Below the pieces are notes generated by a model, which was given only the letters and a program-made list of their open reading frames with translations, ran no database searches and was not told the DNA's origin. A DNA stretch of 10,197 nt from Betaproteobacteria bacterium. Its GTDB lineage: Bacteria; Pseudomonadota; Gammaproteobacteria; Burkholderiales; Ferrovaceae. Below, in pieces: positions 1-7,085 of the stretch (positions within the stretch are counted from its first letter, which is position 1; every line of letters starts with the position of its first letter). The stretch is taken from positions 1 to 10,197 of the forward strand of contig JAGWPH010000143.1 in NCBI GenBank assembly GCA_028870615.1. Direction: 5' to 3'. The position numbers and the translations under genes were made by a program.

Positions 1-1
1 C

Positions 2-1135
2 CGTAAATTACCCTACACCTCCGGGCCGCAATGGCTGGCAGACAACATTTTGTGTCATTACCGTGTGTTGGCCGTGGCAGGTACCCACGGAAAAACGACA
101 ACGGCTTCCCTGGCCGCCTGGATCCTGGAGGACGCAGGCTTGCGTCCTGGTTTCCTGATCGGAGGGATTCCGGGCAACTTTGGAATTTCTGCGCGACTTG
201 GGGACAGTCCTCAAATGGTGGGGAGCTCTCCATTGCCCTGGTTTGTGATCGAGGCTGACGAATACGATACGGCGTTTTTCGATAAGCGCTCCAAGTTTGT
301 GCACTATCGTCCCACAGTGTCCATACTCAACAACCTGGAGTTCGATCACGCAGATATTTTTCCTGACCTAGCCGCCATCGAAACCCAGTTTCATCATCTC
401 GTGCGCACTGTACCGCGCAATGGGTTGCTGGTGGTCAACGGACGGGATAGCAACCTGGCTTCTGTGTTGGTGCGGGGTTGCTGGACACCGGTGGAAACCT
501 TCGGTACTCCCGAGGGGTGGCAGGCCGGCTTGGCGGATGCTACGGGAACGCTCTCCATCACTCAGGCCGGAGATCTGGTGGGTGCGATAACCTCCTGGCC
601 TCTGCTGGGGGAACATAATCGCCAGAATGCACTGGCTGCATTGCTGGCGGCTCGTTTTGCCGGGGTTCCCGTTGCACGAGGCCTGGAAGCGCTCAGCCGT
701 TTCTCTGGGGTCAGGCGTCGCATGGAAGTACGTGGGTGTGTGAAGGGAGTGACGGTCTATGATGACTTTGCCCACCATCCCACGGCAATCCAGACGACCT
801 TGAATGGGCTGCGCAATAAAGTGGGCGCTGCAACTCGCATCCTGGCCGTGATTGAACCACGGTCCAACACCATGAAACTTGGCGTTTGGATAGACAGCCT
901 GGCGGACAGCCTGAGAGGTGCCGATCGGATATTTTGTTATTCCGCACAACTCGGATGGGATGTGGCCGGAGCCTTGAAGCCCCTTGGTGAGCGGGTGGTC
1001 ACTGATGGTAACCTTGATCGCCTGATTGAAGCCATCGTGATGGAATCGCGGCGTGGGGATCAGATTCTGGTGATGAGCAACGGTGGATTTGGCGGGATCC
1101 ATGACAAAATCCTGAAACGGTTGTCTGGGGAATGA
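2..1135 (+). CDS. mpl: UDP-N-acetylmuramate:L-alanyl-gamma-D-glutamyl-meso-diaminopimelate ligase (5' truncated)
   Basis: Mpl joins recycled murein tripeptide to UDP-MurNAc with ATP in the cytoplasm, returning cell-wall peptide to peptidoglycan synthesis. The reading frame is open from base 2, and the fragment begins with YTSGPQWLADN, which matches family sequence roughly 85-90 residues into the E. coli protein, so the true start lies left of the window. In the 377-residue fragment the Mur-ligase P-loop GTHGKTT is at residues 27-33, followed by EADEYD and NNLEFDHADIF. The central DDFAHHPTA motif is at 254-262, and the C-terminal signature MSNGGFGGIH is typical of Mpl rather than MurC. Relative to my recollection of E. 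coli Mpl there are about nine extra residues between ARLG and FVIEADEYD. The stop is 7 bases before the next gene, suggesting cotranscription. Identification is firm. Confidence 0.95.
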   Translation, partial: RKLPYTSGPQWLADNILCHYRVLAVAGTHGKTTTASLAAWILEDAGLRPGFLIGGIPGNFGISARLGDSPQMVGSSPLPWFVIEADEYDTAFFDKRSKFVHYRPTVSILNNLEFDHADIFPDLAAIETQFHHLVRTVPRNGLLVVNGRDSNLASVLVRGCWTPVETFGTPEGWQAGLADATGTLSITQAGDLVGAITSWPLLGEHNRQNALAALLAARFAGVPVARGLEALSRFSGVRRRMEVRGCVKGVTVYDDFAHHPTAIQTTLNGLRNKVGAATRILAVIEPRSNTMKLGVWIDSLADSLRGADRIFCYSAQLGWDVAGALKPLGERVVTDGNLDRLIEAIVMESRRGDQILVMSNGGFGGIHDKILKRLSGE

Positions 1136-1142
1136 CTTTGCG

Positions 1143-3005
1143 ATGAACGTGTTTTACGAAGAAGACGGCGAACTGAAGACGGCATCCGTCCTGGCAGACA
1201 ATGAGGGCAGCTTGCAGATTGAAGCGCCGCACGGCAAGCGGAGCAAGATCAAGGCGAATGCCGTGCTGATTCGTTTTACCCAGCCCTCCGCTACCGAGTT
1301 GATGCATTTGGCCCAGAAAATGGCTGATGAAATCGATGAGGAATTTCTATGGGCCTGCTGCGTCCCTAATGAGGAAGTTGGGTTTGAAGATCTGGCGCGT
1401 GAATACGTAGGTCACGACCCTGTACCAGTGGAGCAGGCTGCGGTGTTGATGCGGCTACACCTTGCCCCGGTGTACTTTTACAAAAAAGGTCGAGGTCGAT
1501 ACCGTCCGGCACCTGAAACAAATCTGCGCGCGGCGCTGGCCGGGCTGGAAAGAAAGCGTCAGCAGGAAACGCAGAAGCAGCAGGCCATCAAGGACATCCA
1601 GTCGGGTCAATTGCCCGATTGGCTTGCAGGAGATCTCACCGCCCTGCTCTATCGCCCCGACAAGAATACGATGGCCTATAAAACGTTGGAGGCCGCCAGC
1701 GCGGTGATGCATCTGACGATTCCGCAAGTGCTGGAACATTGTGGCTCATTGAAGGATAGCCGGAGTTGGCATGAGGGGAAGTTTCATTACGAATATTTCG
1801 GTCCGCTGTCTTCTGACACGGTCTACACACTGATCCATGATCATACCCGCTGGCCTTTATCCGAAGTGCAAGCCTTCAGTATCGACGATGCTTTCACTAC
1901 AGAAATCGACGATGCCTTTAGCGTCAGCGAGCAGGATGGCGAACATTGGAAGGTGGGTATTCATATTGCGGCACCCGGTCTGGGATTTGGGCCTGGTTCC
2001 GAGTTGGATCAAGTGGCGCGCGGGCGGCTGTCCACCGTATACGTGCCAGGCGACAAGATTCCCATGCTGCCTGACAGTGTGATTCGTGCCCATACTTTGG
2101 CGGAAGGACGCGACAATCTGGTGCTGTCATTGATTTTGACGGTGCACAAGGCAGATTTTGAAGTGGTGGCACGCGAATCGCGCATTGAGCGCGTCAGTGT
2201 GGCGCACAACCTTCGCATCCATGATCTGGAAGCTCAATTCGATCCCGAAGCGACAAGCGGCTCCCATCCCTTTCACCAGCCCTTGCGCGTGTTGTGGCAA
2301 TTGGCACAACATTTGGCAGTATGCCGCGGTGCGAAAGAGCGTCCTGCCCAGCATTATCTGGATTTCAATTTTGTAGTGGAGGGCGATCGGGTTGCCATTA
2401 CCCAACGTCCGCGAGGTTCACCGTTGGATACGTTGGTGGCTGAACTCATGATCGAGGTCAATGCAGTATGGGGGAAGACACTGGTGGATGCGGCTGTGCC
2501 AGGGCTGTTTCGTACCCAGGTCAATGGCAAGACCAGCCTGTCGGTGAATCCAGCGCCCCATCAGGGGTTGGGGGTCGCACAGTACGCCTGGTCCAGTTCA
2601 CCATTGCGGCGCTATGTGGATCTCATCAACCAATGGCAATTGATTAGCCTGTTCTCCGACCAACCGCCCGCTTTTATAGTGAACGACGAAGCATTGTCTG
2701 CCATTGCCCGTCAGTTTGAAGTGGCTTATGAGGCCTACAACGAATTTCAGCGCAGCATGGAACGCTATTGGAGCCTGCGCTGGCTGCAGCAAGAAAGCAT
2801 TGTGGAGAGAGAAGCTGTCATGTTACGCGACGGAATGGCCCGCCTTGCGGGACTGCCGCTGGTGGTCAAGGTGCATGGGGCGACAGGGGTATTACCGGGA
2901 ACGGCTGTGCGCGTGAGCGTGGAACGCATCAATTTATGGGACATGACGCTGGTCAGTCACCTCAAAGCCATTCTGGAGCCATTGGTCGAGGTATCAGGGC
3001 CATGA
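1143..3005 (+). CDS. RNase II/RNase R-family exoribonuclease (RNB domain protein)
   Basis: This 620-residue protein is a probable 3'-to-5' exoribonuclease of the RNB superfamily. A basic N-terminal region (about 1-200) precedes the RNB catalytic domain (about 240-510). The active-site cluster is SIDDAFTTEIDDAF, with D248, E254, D256 and D257 aligning to D201, D207, D209 and D210 of E. coli RNase II, so the second acid is Glu instead of Asp. HIAAPGLGF and the PGDKIPMLP loop follow. SPLRRYVDLINQ at 486-497 supplies the conserved arginine near the scissile phosphate (R489 aligns to R500). A short beta-rich tail (about 570-615, LVVKVHGATGVLPGTAVRV) may be a degenerate S1 domain; no clear N-terminal cold-shock domain is visible. 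The ATG is 7 bases after the mpl stop, with GGGG about 12 bases upstream as a weak ribosome-binding site. It is neither clearly rnb nor rnr, so no symbol is given. Confidence 0.88.
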   Translation: MNVFYEEDGELKTASVLADNEGSLQIEAPHGKRSKIKANAVLIRFTQPSATELMHLAQKMADEIDEEFLWACCVPNEEVGFEDLAREYVGHDPVPVEQAAVLMRLHLAPVYFYKKGRGRYRPAPETNLRAALAGLERKRQQETQKQQAIKDIQSGQLPDWLAGDLTALLYRPDKNTMAYKTLEAASAVMHLTIPQVLEHCGSLKDSRSWHEGKFHYEYFGPLSSDTVYTLIHDHTRWPLSEVQAFSIDDAFTTEIDDAFSVSEQDGEHWKVGIHIAAPGLGFGPGSELDQVARGRLSTVYVPGDKIPMLPDSVIRAHTLAEGRDNLVLSLILTVHKADFEVVARESRIERVSVAHNLRIHDLEAQFDPEATSGSHPFHQPLRVLWQLAQHLAVCRGAKERPAQHYLDFNFVVEGDRVAITQRPRGSPLDTLVAELMIEVNAVWGKTLVDAAVPGLFRTQVNGKTSLSVNPAPHQGLGVAQYAWSSSPLRRYVDLINQWQLISLFSDQPPAFIVNDEALSAIARQFEVAYEAYNEFQRSMERYWSLRWLQQESIVEREAVMLRDGMARLAGLPLVVKVHGATGVLPGTAVRVSVERINLWDMTLVSHLKAILEPLVEVSGP

Positions 3006-3754
3006 TGACTGTCCATCATCGACAGCTCGCGCTGGCCTTGCTGGTTTCGATGCTGGTGCATGGCATATTGTTGTCAAAGGTTCATTTAAAGAGGCCTGCT
3101 GCGATGGAACCATCACAGACCCTATTTGTCGAGTTGGGTTCTGTCTCTGTAGCGCCGATCATCGTTGATTCCCCTGAGGTGAAACCAGAACCTCGCCACG
3201 TAAAATCGCATCGCACCGCGAAACCCACAGTATCTCCAGCGGGGCCTAACAAGAAACAGACACAAAAGCCCATCATTTCAAAAGGGCCATCTCCTGCAAT
3301 CTCCCTCCATTCCAACGAAATGCCGATGACTGGCGACTTGCGCTCAAGAAGTATGCAAATGGCTCAAAACGAAGCGGTTGATCCATTTGCCGGGCTACGG
3401 CTGCGGGTTTTGTCGCCCCAAACCCGGGACAACGTGTTTGGCCCCTACGAAGAAGCTTATCGACAGAAAGTGGAGCAGGTGGGAACGGTCAATTATCCGC
3501 CTCCTGTGAATGGTCTCCCGCTGTATGGCACCGTGCGCGTGACGGCCACGATTCTTAAGGATGGTAGTCTCGCATCGATTGAGGTTCGCCAATCTTCGGG
3601 CAGGCCCAACCTGGACGATGCGGCGCGCCGCATCGTCCAGATGGCTGCACCGTTTCAACCATTTACCGAAGAGATGAGCGCCCAAGCTGATCTGGTCAGT
3701 ATCACGCGTTCTTTCAATTTTATCCGGGCGGGAGAAGCGATCAGCATCAAATAA
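3002..3754 (+). CDS. tonB: TonB energy-transducing protein
   Basis: This 250-residue inner-membrane protein probably transmits proton-motive force from ExbB/ExbD to outer-membrane TonB-dependent receptors. An N-terminal signal anchor (about residues 9-25) carries SMLVHG, placing Ser16 and His20 at the same numbers as the functional SxxxH pair of E. coli TonB when the first of two adjacent ATGs is used. A Pro/Lys-rich spacer (about 55-105) fits the periplasmic linker. The C-terminal TonB domain (about 160-240) begins near YPPPVNGLPLYGTVRV and contains LDDAARRIVQMAAPFQPF. The ATG at 3002 overlaps the preceding stop as ATGA, with GAGG 10 bases upstream; ATG at 3005 is an alternative. No exbB/exbD genes are adjacent, so the partners must be elsewhere. 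The stop is one base from that of the convergent prlC. Confidence 0.88.
   Translation: MMTVHHRQLALALLVSMLVHGILLSKVHLKRPAAMEPSQTLFVELGSVSVAPIIVDSPEVKPEPRHVKSHRTAKPTVSPAGPNKKQTQKPIISKGPSPAISLHSNEMPMTGDLRSRSMQMAQNEAVDPFAGLRLRVLSPQTRDNVFGPYEEAYRQKVEQVGTVNYPPPVNGLPLYGTVRVTATILKDGSLASIEVRQSSGRPNLDDAARRIVQMAAPFQPFTEEMSAQADLVSITRSFNFIRAGEAISIK
3611..3640. repeat. Perfect 30-base palindrome inside tonB
   Basis: The left arm CTGGACGATGCGGCG (3611-3625) is followed directly by its exact reverse complement (3626-3640), with no spacer or mismatch. It starts and ends on codon boundaries and encodes residues 204-213 of TonB, LDDAARRIVQ. The complementary strand in the mirrored frame therefore spells the same ten residues. 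In RNA from either strand it could fold into a GC-rich hairpin of about 13 base pairs. It lies about 112 bases before the tonB stop. No U-tract follows, so it is not a standard intrinsic terminator. A function is not established. Confidence 0.97.
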
Positions 3755-3755
3755 A

Positions 3756-5777
3756 TCATTTACCCATGCCACTATGCCGGAGCAGCGCATCGATGTTGGG
3801 TTTGCGCCCCCGAAATGCCACAAAGGAATCCAGTGCCGGTCGGCTGCCGCCCACGGCCAGGATTTCGCGTCGAAAACGTTCGCCGGTCGCCGTGTCGAAT
3901 GTGCCATTTTCTTCGAACAGGGCGTAGGCGTCGGAGGACAGCACTTCGGCCCATTTGTAGCTGTAATAGCCAGCGGCATACCCTCCGGCAAAGATATGTG
4001 CAAAGCTGTTTGGAAAACGATGCCAGGCAGGTGGGCGCAGTACAGCCACTTCGTCGCGAATGCGTTCCAGAAGTTCAAGAGGGTTGTCTTCCTGGGGGAA
4101 GCCCGTGTGTAACTGCATGTCAAACAGGGAGAATTCGATTTGACGGACCGTTTGCATGCCGCTTTGAAAATGTCTGGCGGCCAGCATGCGATCAAATAAT
4201 ACGCGAGGTAACGGCTCGCCGGAATTTACATGGCGTGTCATACCAGAGAGCACTTCCCACTCCCAACAGAAATTTTCCATGAACTGGCTGGGCAACTCCA
4301 CTGCATCCCATTCCACGCCATTGATTCCGGATACCGGCAAGTCTTCCACCTGAGTGAGCAGATGATGCAAGCCATGGCCAAATTCGTGAAATAGGGTAAT
4401 GACTTCATCGTGAGTGAAGGTGGCTGTTTTGCCTCCCACGGGCGCAGAAAAGTTGCAGGTGAGATAGGCCACAGGGGTCTGAATGACCTTGCCGCGCCGT
4501 CGTCGCGCAACGGCATCGTCCATCCAGGCGCCGCCACGTTTGCCATTGCGTGCGTAGAGATCCAGATAAAATTGACCCACCAGCGTTCCTGTGCGGTCGC
4601 GCAGATCATAGAAATGAGCGTTGACATGCCAGGTCGGAGCCCCGGCCCGTTGGGCCGTCAACCCGTACAGTTGCTGGATTACCCGGAACAGTCCCTGCAG
4701 CACTTGATCTTCCGGGAAATACTGTTTGACTTCCAGATCGGAGAACGCATATCTTTTTATCCGGAGTTTTTCGGAGACAAATGCGACGTCCCAGGGTTCC
4801 AGTTTTTCCATGCCCAGTTCTTGATGGGCAAAGTCTTCAAGTTCTGCCCAGTCGCGTTCGGCATAAGGCTTGGCCCGGGTTGCGAGGTCCTTGAGAAAAT
4901 CCAGCACCGCCTGTGGTGACTCAGCCATTTTGGGCTCGAGGGATAAATCTGCAAAACTCTTGAAACCCAGCAACCCGGCTTCTTCAGCGCGCAACTGCAG
5001 GAGCGTGCGGATCAGCGGCGTGTTGTCCCACTCCGGTTTGCCAAATTCTGACGCACGGGTTGCGTAGCTGTAGTAAAAATGCTGGCGGAGCGTGCGTGAT
5101 TCGGCATACTGCATTATGGGTCCGTAACATGGTGCGTGCAGGGTCAACTTCCAGCCGGCACGGTGCTCCTGCTGAGCTGCTTCATGGGCTGTTTGAAGGA
5201 CGTCTTCAGGCAACCCGCGCAGGGAAGCAGAATCCTCCACAAAGTGTCCAAAAGCGTTGGTAGTGTCCAGCAGGTTCTGCTCGAACTGCGCGCCTGTAGC
5301 CGCGAGACTTTCCTGGATTTCCAGAAAGCGGGCTTTATCTGCCGGGGACAACTCAGCGCCACCCAGGCGAAAATCACGCAATTCATTTTCGATGATTTTC
5401 TGGCGCGCGGGGCTCAACGTATCAAATTCTGAAGAAGCCCGCAGGGCCTTGTATCCGGCAAAAAGCGCCTCGTTCTGGGCCAGAGCGGCCCAGTACTGGG
5501 TAATTTTTGGAAGGTTGGCATTATAGGCATCACGGAGTTCCGGCGTGTTGACGACGGCATTGAGGTGAGCCACCTGGCCCCAGGCGCGTGATAAGCGTTC
5601 GTTGGCATCTTCCAGGGGGGCGACGAAATGCTCCCAGGTGGGAGCGGCGGTTTGCATCAGGATGCGCGACAAGAGAGCCGTATTTTCGGTTATCAGCACA
5701 TCTACGGCGGGCCCTACATGGATGGGTTGAATTTCGGTGAAGCGCGGCAGCCCCGAAAAATCGAGTAAGGGATTCAT
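3756..5777 (-). CDS. prlC: Oligopeptidase A, M3-family zinc metallopeptidase
   Basis: This 673-residue cytoplasmic peptidase degrades short peptides, including cleaved signal peptides. It is close in length to E. coli PrlC (about 680). The M3 zinc site is intact: HEFGH at residues 464-468 (H464 and H468 as ligands, E465 as the general base) and the third ligand E494 in VELPSQFMEN, matching the spacing of thimet-type oligopeptidases. The C-terminal FAGGYAAGYYSYKWAEVLSSDAYALFEENG block, with its substrate-binding Tyr and Gly residues, is typical of the family. The start MNPLLDFSGLPRF is preferred because homologues begin similarly and a GAGG lies about 10 bases upstream; the frame stays open further upstream but would run into pyrC'. 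It begins 11 bases after the pyrC' stop, so it is probably the last gene of the yqgE operon. Confidence 0.95.
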   Translation of the reverse strand: MNPLLDFSGLPRFTEIQPIHVGPAVDVLITENTALLSRILMQTAAPTWEHFVAPLEDANERLSRAWGQVAHLNAVVNTPELRDAYNANLPKITQYWAALAQNEALFAGYKALRASSEFDTLSPARQKIIENELRDFRLGGAELSPADKARFLEIQESLAATGAQFEQNLLDTTNAFGHFVEDSASLRGLPEDVLQTAHEAAQQEHRAGWKLTLHAPCYGPIMQYAESRTLRQHFYYSYATRASEFGKPEWDNTPLIRTLLQLRAEEAGLLGFKSFADLSLEPKMAESPQAVLDFLKDLATRAKPYAERDWAELEDFAHQELGMEKLEPWDVAFVSEKLRIKRYAFSDLEVKQYFPEDQVLQGLFRVIQQLYGLTAQRAGAPTWHVNAHFYDLRDRTGTLVGQFYLDLYARNGKRGGAWMDDAVARRRRGKVIQTPVAYLTCNFSAPVGGKTATFTHDEVITLFHEFGHGLHHLLTQVEDLPVSGINGVEWDAVELPSQFMENFCWEWEVLSGMTRHVNSGEPLPRVLFDRMLAARHFQSGMQTVRQIEFSLFDMQLHTGFPQEDNPLELLERIRDEVAVLRPPAWHRFPNSFAHIFAGGYAAGYYSYKWAEVLSSDAYALFEENGTFDTATGERFRREILAVGGSRPALDSFVAFRGRKPNIDALLRHSGMGK

Positions 5778-5788
5778 GGCATGGAACC

Positions 5789-7072
5789 TCAGGCGCGAGC
5801 GTCTTCGTAAATCAGAAAACCGCCCACAATGGTGTGAGAAACTTTTCCCAGCAGAGGCAGGTTGATGAATGGTGTATTCTTGCCCTGGCTTTTCAGGCTT
5901 TGCGGAGTGACTACCCATTCATGATCCGGATTAAATAGGCACAAGTCTGCATTGCTGCCAAGACCAATCTGGCCTCCGGATACACCCAGGATGCGTGCAG
6001 GATCAGCGGTAACCCGGGACAATGCTCGCGGCAGCGGGATATTGTCTTGCTGGGCCCACTTGAGCGTCAGCGGTAACAATAACTCCAACCCGGTGGCACC
6101 GGGTTCGGAGGTTTCAAAGGGTAATTGTTTGACATCATCATCCACGGGCGAGTGGTCCGACACCAGTGCATCTACCGTACCATCAGCAAGACCAGCACGC
6201 AGCGCATCGCGATCCCGCAGGCTGCGCAGTGGGGGGATCAAATGACAATGGGAGTCAAAAAAGCCGATGTCATGCTCGGACAGATGCAGATGATTGATGG
6301 ACACGTCACAAGTGATGGGAAGCCCTTCCGCCTTGGCGGCTCGTACCAGTTCCACACCAGCTGCGCTGGACAGGCGGCACAGATGCACGCGGGCACCGGT
6401 ATGGCGCACCAGATGCAGGATAGTGGAAATGGCGATACTCTCGGCGCAGGCCGGAATGGGAGGAAGGCCAAGACGCATTGCCACTTCACCATCGTGCGCT
6501 ACGCCACCGCGCCCCAAGTAAGGATCCTGGGGTTGCAACCAGACAGCGAACCCAAAAGTGCTGGCGTAATCCAGCGCGCGCGCCAGCACTTGCGTATCCA
6601 CCAATGGTGCGTTGGCTTGCGAGAATGCGACGCAGCCCGCGTCATGCAGCTCGCCCATTTCCGTCAGGCGTGTGCCCTGTAATTGTTGGGTGAGTGCTCC
6701 CAGCGGGTAGACATTGGTCTGGTTGCGTCCTTTGGCGCGGTGTTTGAGCATTTCCACCAAACCGGGCTCATCCAGTGGCGGGTCAGTATCGGGCGGGCAG
6801 GACAGGCTGGTCACACCGCCAACGGTGGCCGCAAACATTTCACTCTCCAGCTTCGCTAGATACTCGAACCCTGGTTCACGCAGGCGTGCTGCCAAGTCTA
6901 CCAGGCCGGGAATGACGATTTTGCCGCGGGCATCGATGACGCGATTGGGGCCAAAACTTGAGGGTCCCTGGCCCAGGCCGACAATTTTTCCGGCGGCAAT
7001 GAAAACGTCCTGTACTTCATCAGTGCCTGTAGCCGGGTTGATGACGCGTCCGTTACTGATCTGGATTTTCAT
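5789..7072 (-). CDS. pyrC: Dihydroorotase-like pseudoenzyme (PyrC'), likely structural partner of aspartate transcarbamoylase
   Basis: This 427-residue protein has the class I dihydroorotase/amidohydrolase fold. The metal-binding HxH of active enzymes (PGxVDxHxHxREPG) is replaced: here the segment reads PGLVDLAARLREPG, with A61, A62 and R63. A further metal His in the HCED-like strand is Q180 (LQPQD), and the SDHAPH motif is SDHSPV (306-310). H230 and D306 remain. In Pseudomonas such PyrC' (PyrX) chains are catalytically dead but required for assembly of active PyrB. I infer the same role here, which requires an active dihydroorotase elsewhere in the genome. It starts 13 bases after the pyrB stop, with CGGGA about 8 bases upstream. 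Databases may label it simply dihydroorotase; the sequence argues against that activity. Confidence 0.92.
   Translation of the reverse strand: MKIQISNGRVINPATGTDEVQDVFIAAGKIVGLGQGPSSFGPNRVIDARGKIVIPGLVDLAARLREPGFEYLAKLESEMFAATVGGVTSLSCPPDTDPPLDEPGLVEMLKHRAKGRNQTNVYPLGALTQQLQGTRLTEMGELHDAGCVAFSQANAPLVDTQVLARALDYASTFGFAVWLQPQDPYLGRGGVAHDGEVAMRLGLPPIPACAESIAISTILHLVRHTGARVHLCRLSSAAGVELVRAAKAEGLPITCDVSINHLHLSEHDIGFFDSHCHLIPPLRSLRDRDALRAGLADGTVDALVSDHSPVDDDVKQLPFETSEPGATGLELLLPLTLKWAQQDNIPLPRALSRVTADPARILGVSGGQIGLGSNADLCLFNPDHEWVVTPQSLKSQGKNTPFINLPLLGKVSHTIVGGFLIYEDARA
6556..6591. repeat. Inverted repeat with 11-base arms inside pyrC'
   Basis: AAGTGCTGGCG (6556-6566) pairs perfectly with CGCCAGCACTT (6581-6591) across a 14-base loop. 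It sits in codons for VLARALDYASTF of the pseudo-dihydroorotase. A repeat of this size could occur by chance in 10 kb. It could form an RNA hairpin within the operon transcript, but nothing next to it marks it as a terminator or binding site. Confidence 0.6.
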
Positions 7073-7085
7073 GAAAATTTCCCGT

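Noticed and set aside
50-52. TTG as the start codon of mpl
   Set aside because: The frame is open to the window edge and the residues before it (YTSGPQWLADN) are conserved Mpl sequence, so the gene is simply cut off by the window.
368-1102. 244-codon minus-strand open frame inside mpl
   Set aside because: It lies wholly antisense to conserved Mpl sequence and shows no recognisable domain; it is a compositional shadow.
2768-3001. Upstream in-frame extension of tonB inside the RNB gene
   Set aside because: It would overlap the RNB coding region by over 200 bases. The start at 3002 places Ser16 and His20 exactly as in TonB and gives an ATGA coupling to the preceding gene.
3395-4195. Long minus-strand open frame across the tonB/prlC junction
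   Set aside because: It is antisense to the TonB domain and out of frame with the well-supported prlC; its LDDAARRIVQ segment is only the mirror image created by the palindrome at 3611-3640.
4643-4657. Hairpin CGGCCC-GTT-GGGCCG inside prlC
   Set aside because: It has only six-base arms, lies in the middle of conserved coding sequence and has no T-tract; expected by chance in GC-rich DNA.
5778-5918. N-terminal extension of prlC by 47 codons
   Set aside because: It overlaps pyrC' and the extra residues do not resemble M3 peptidases; MNPLLDFSGLPRF is a typical family start.
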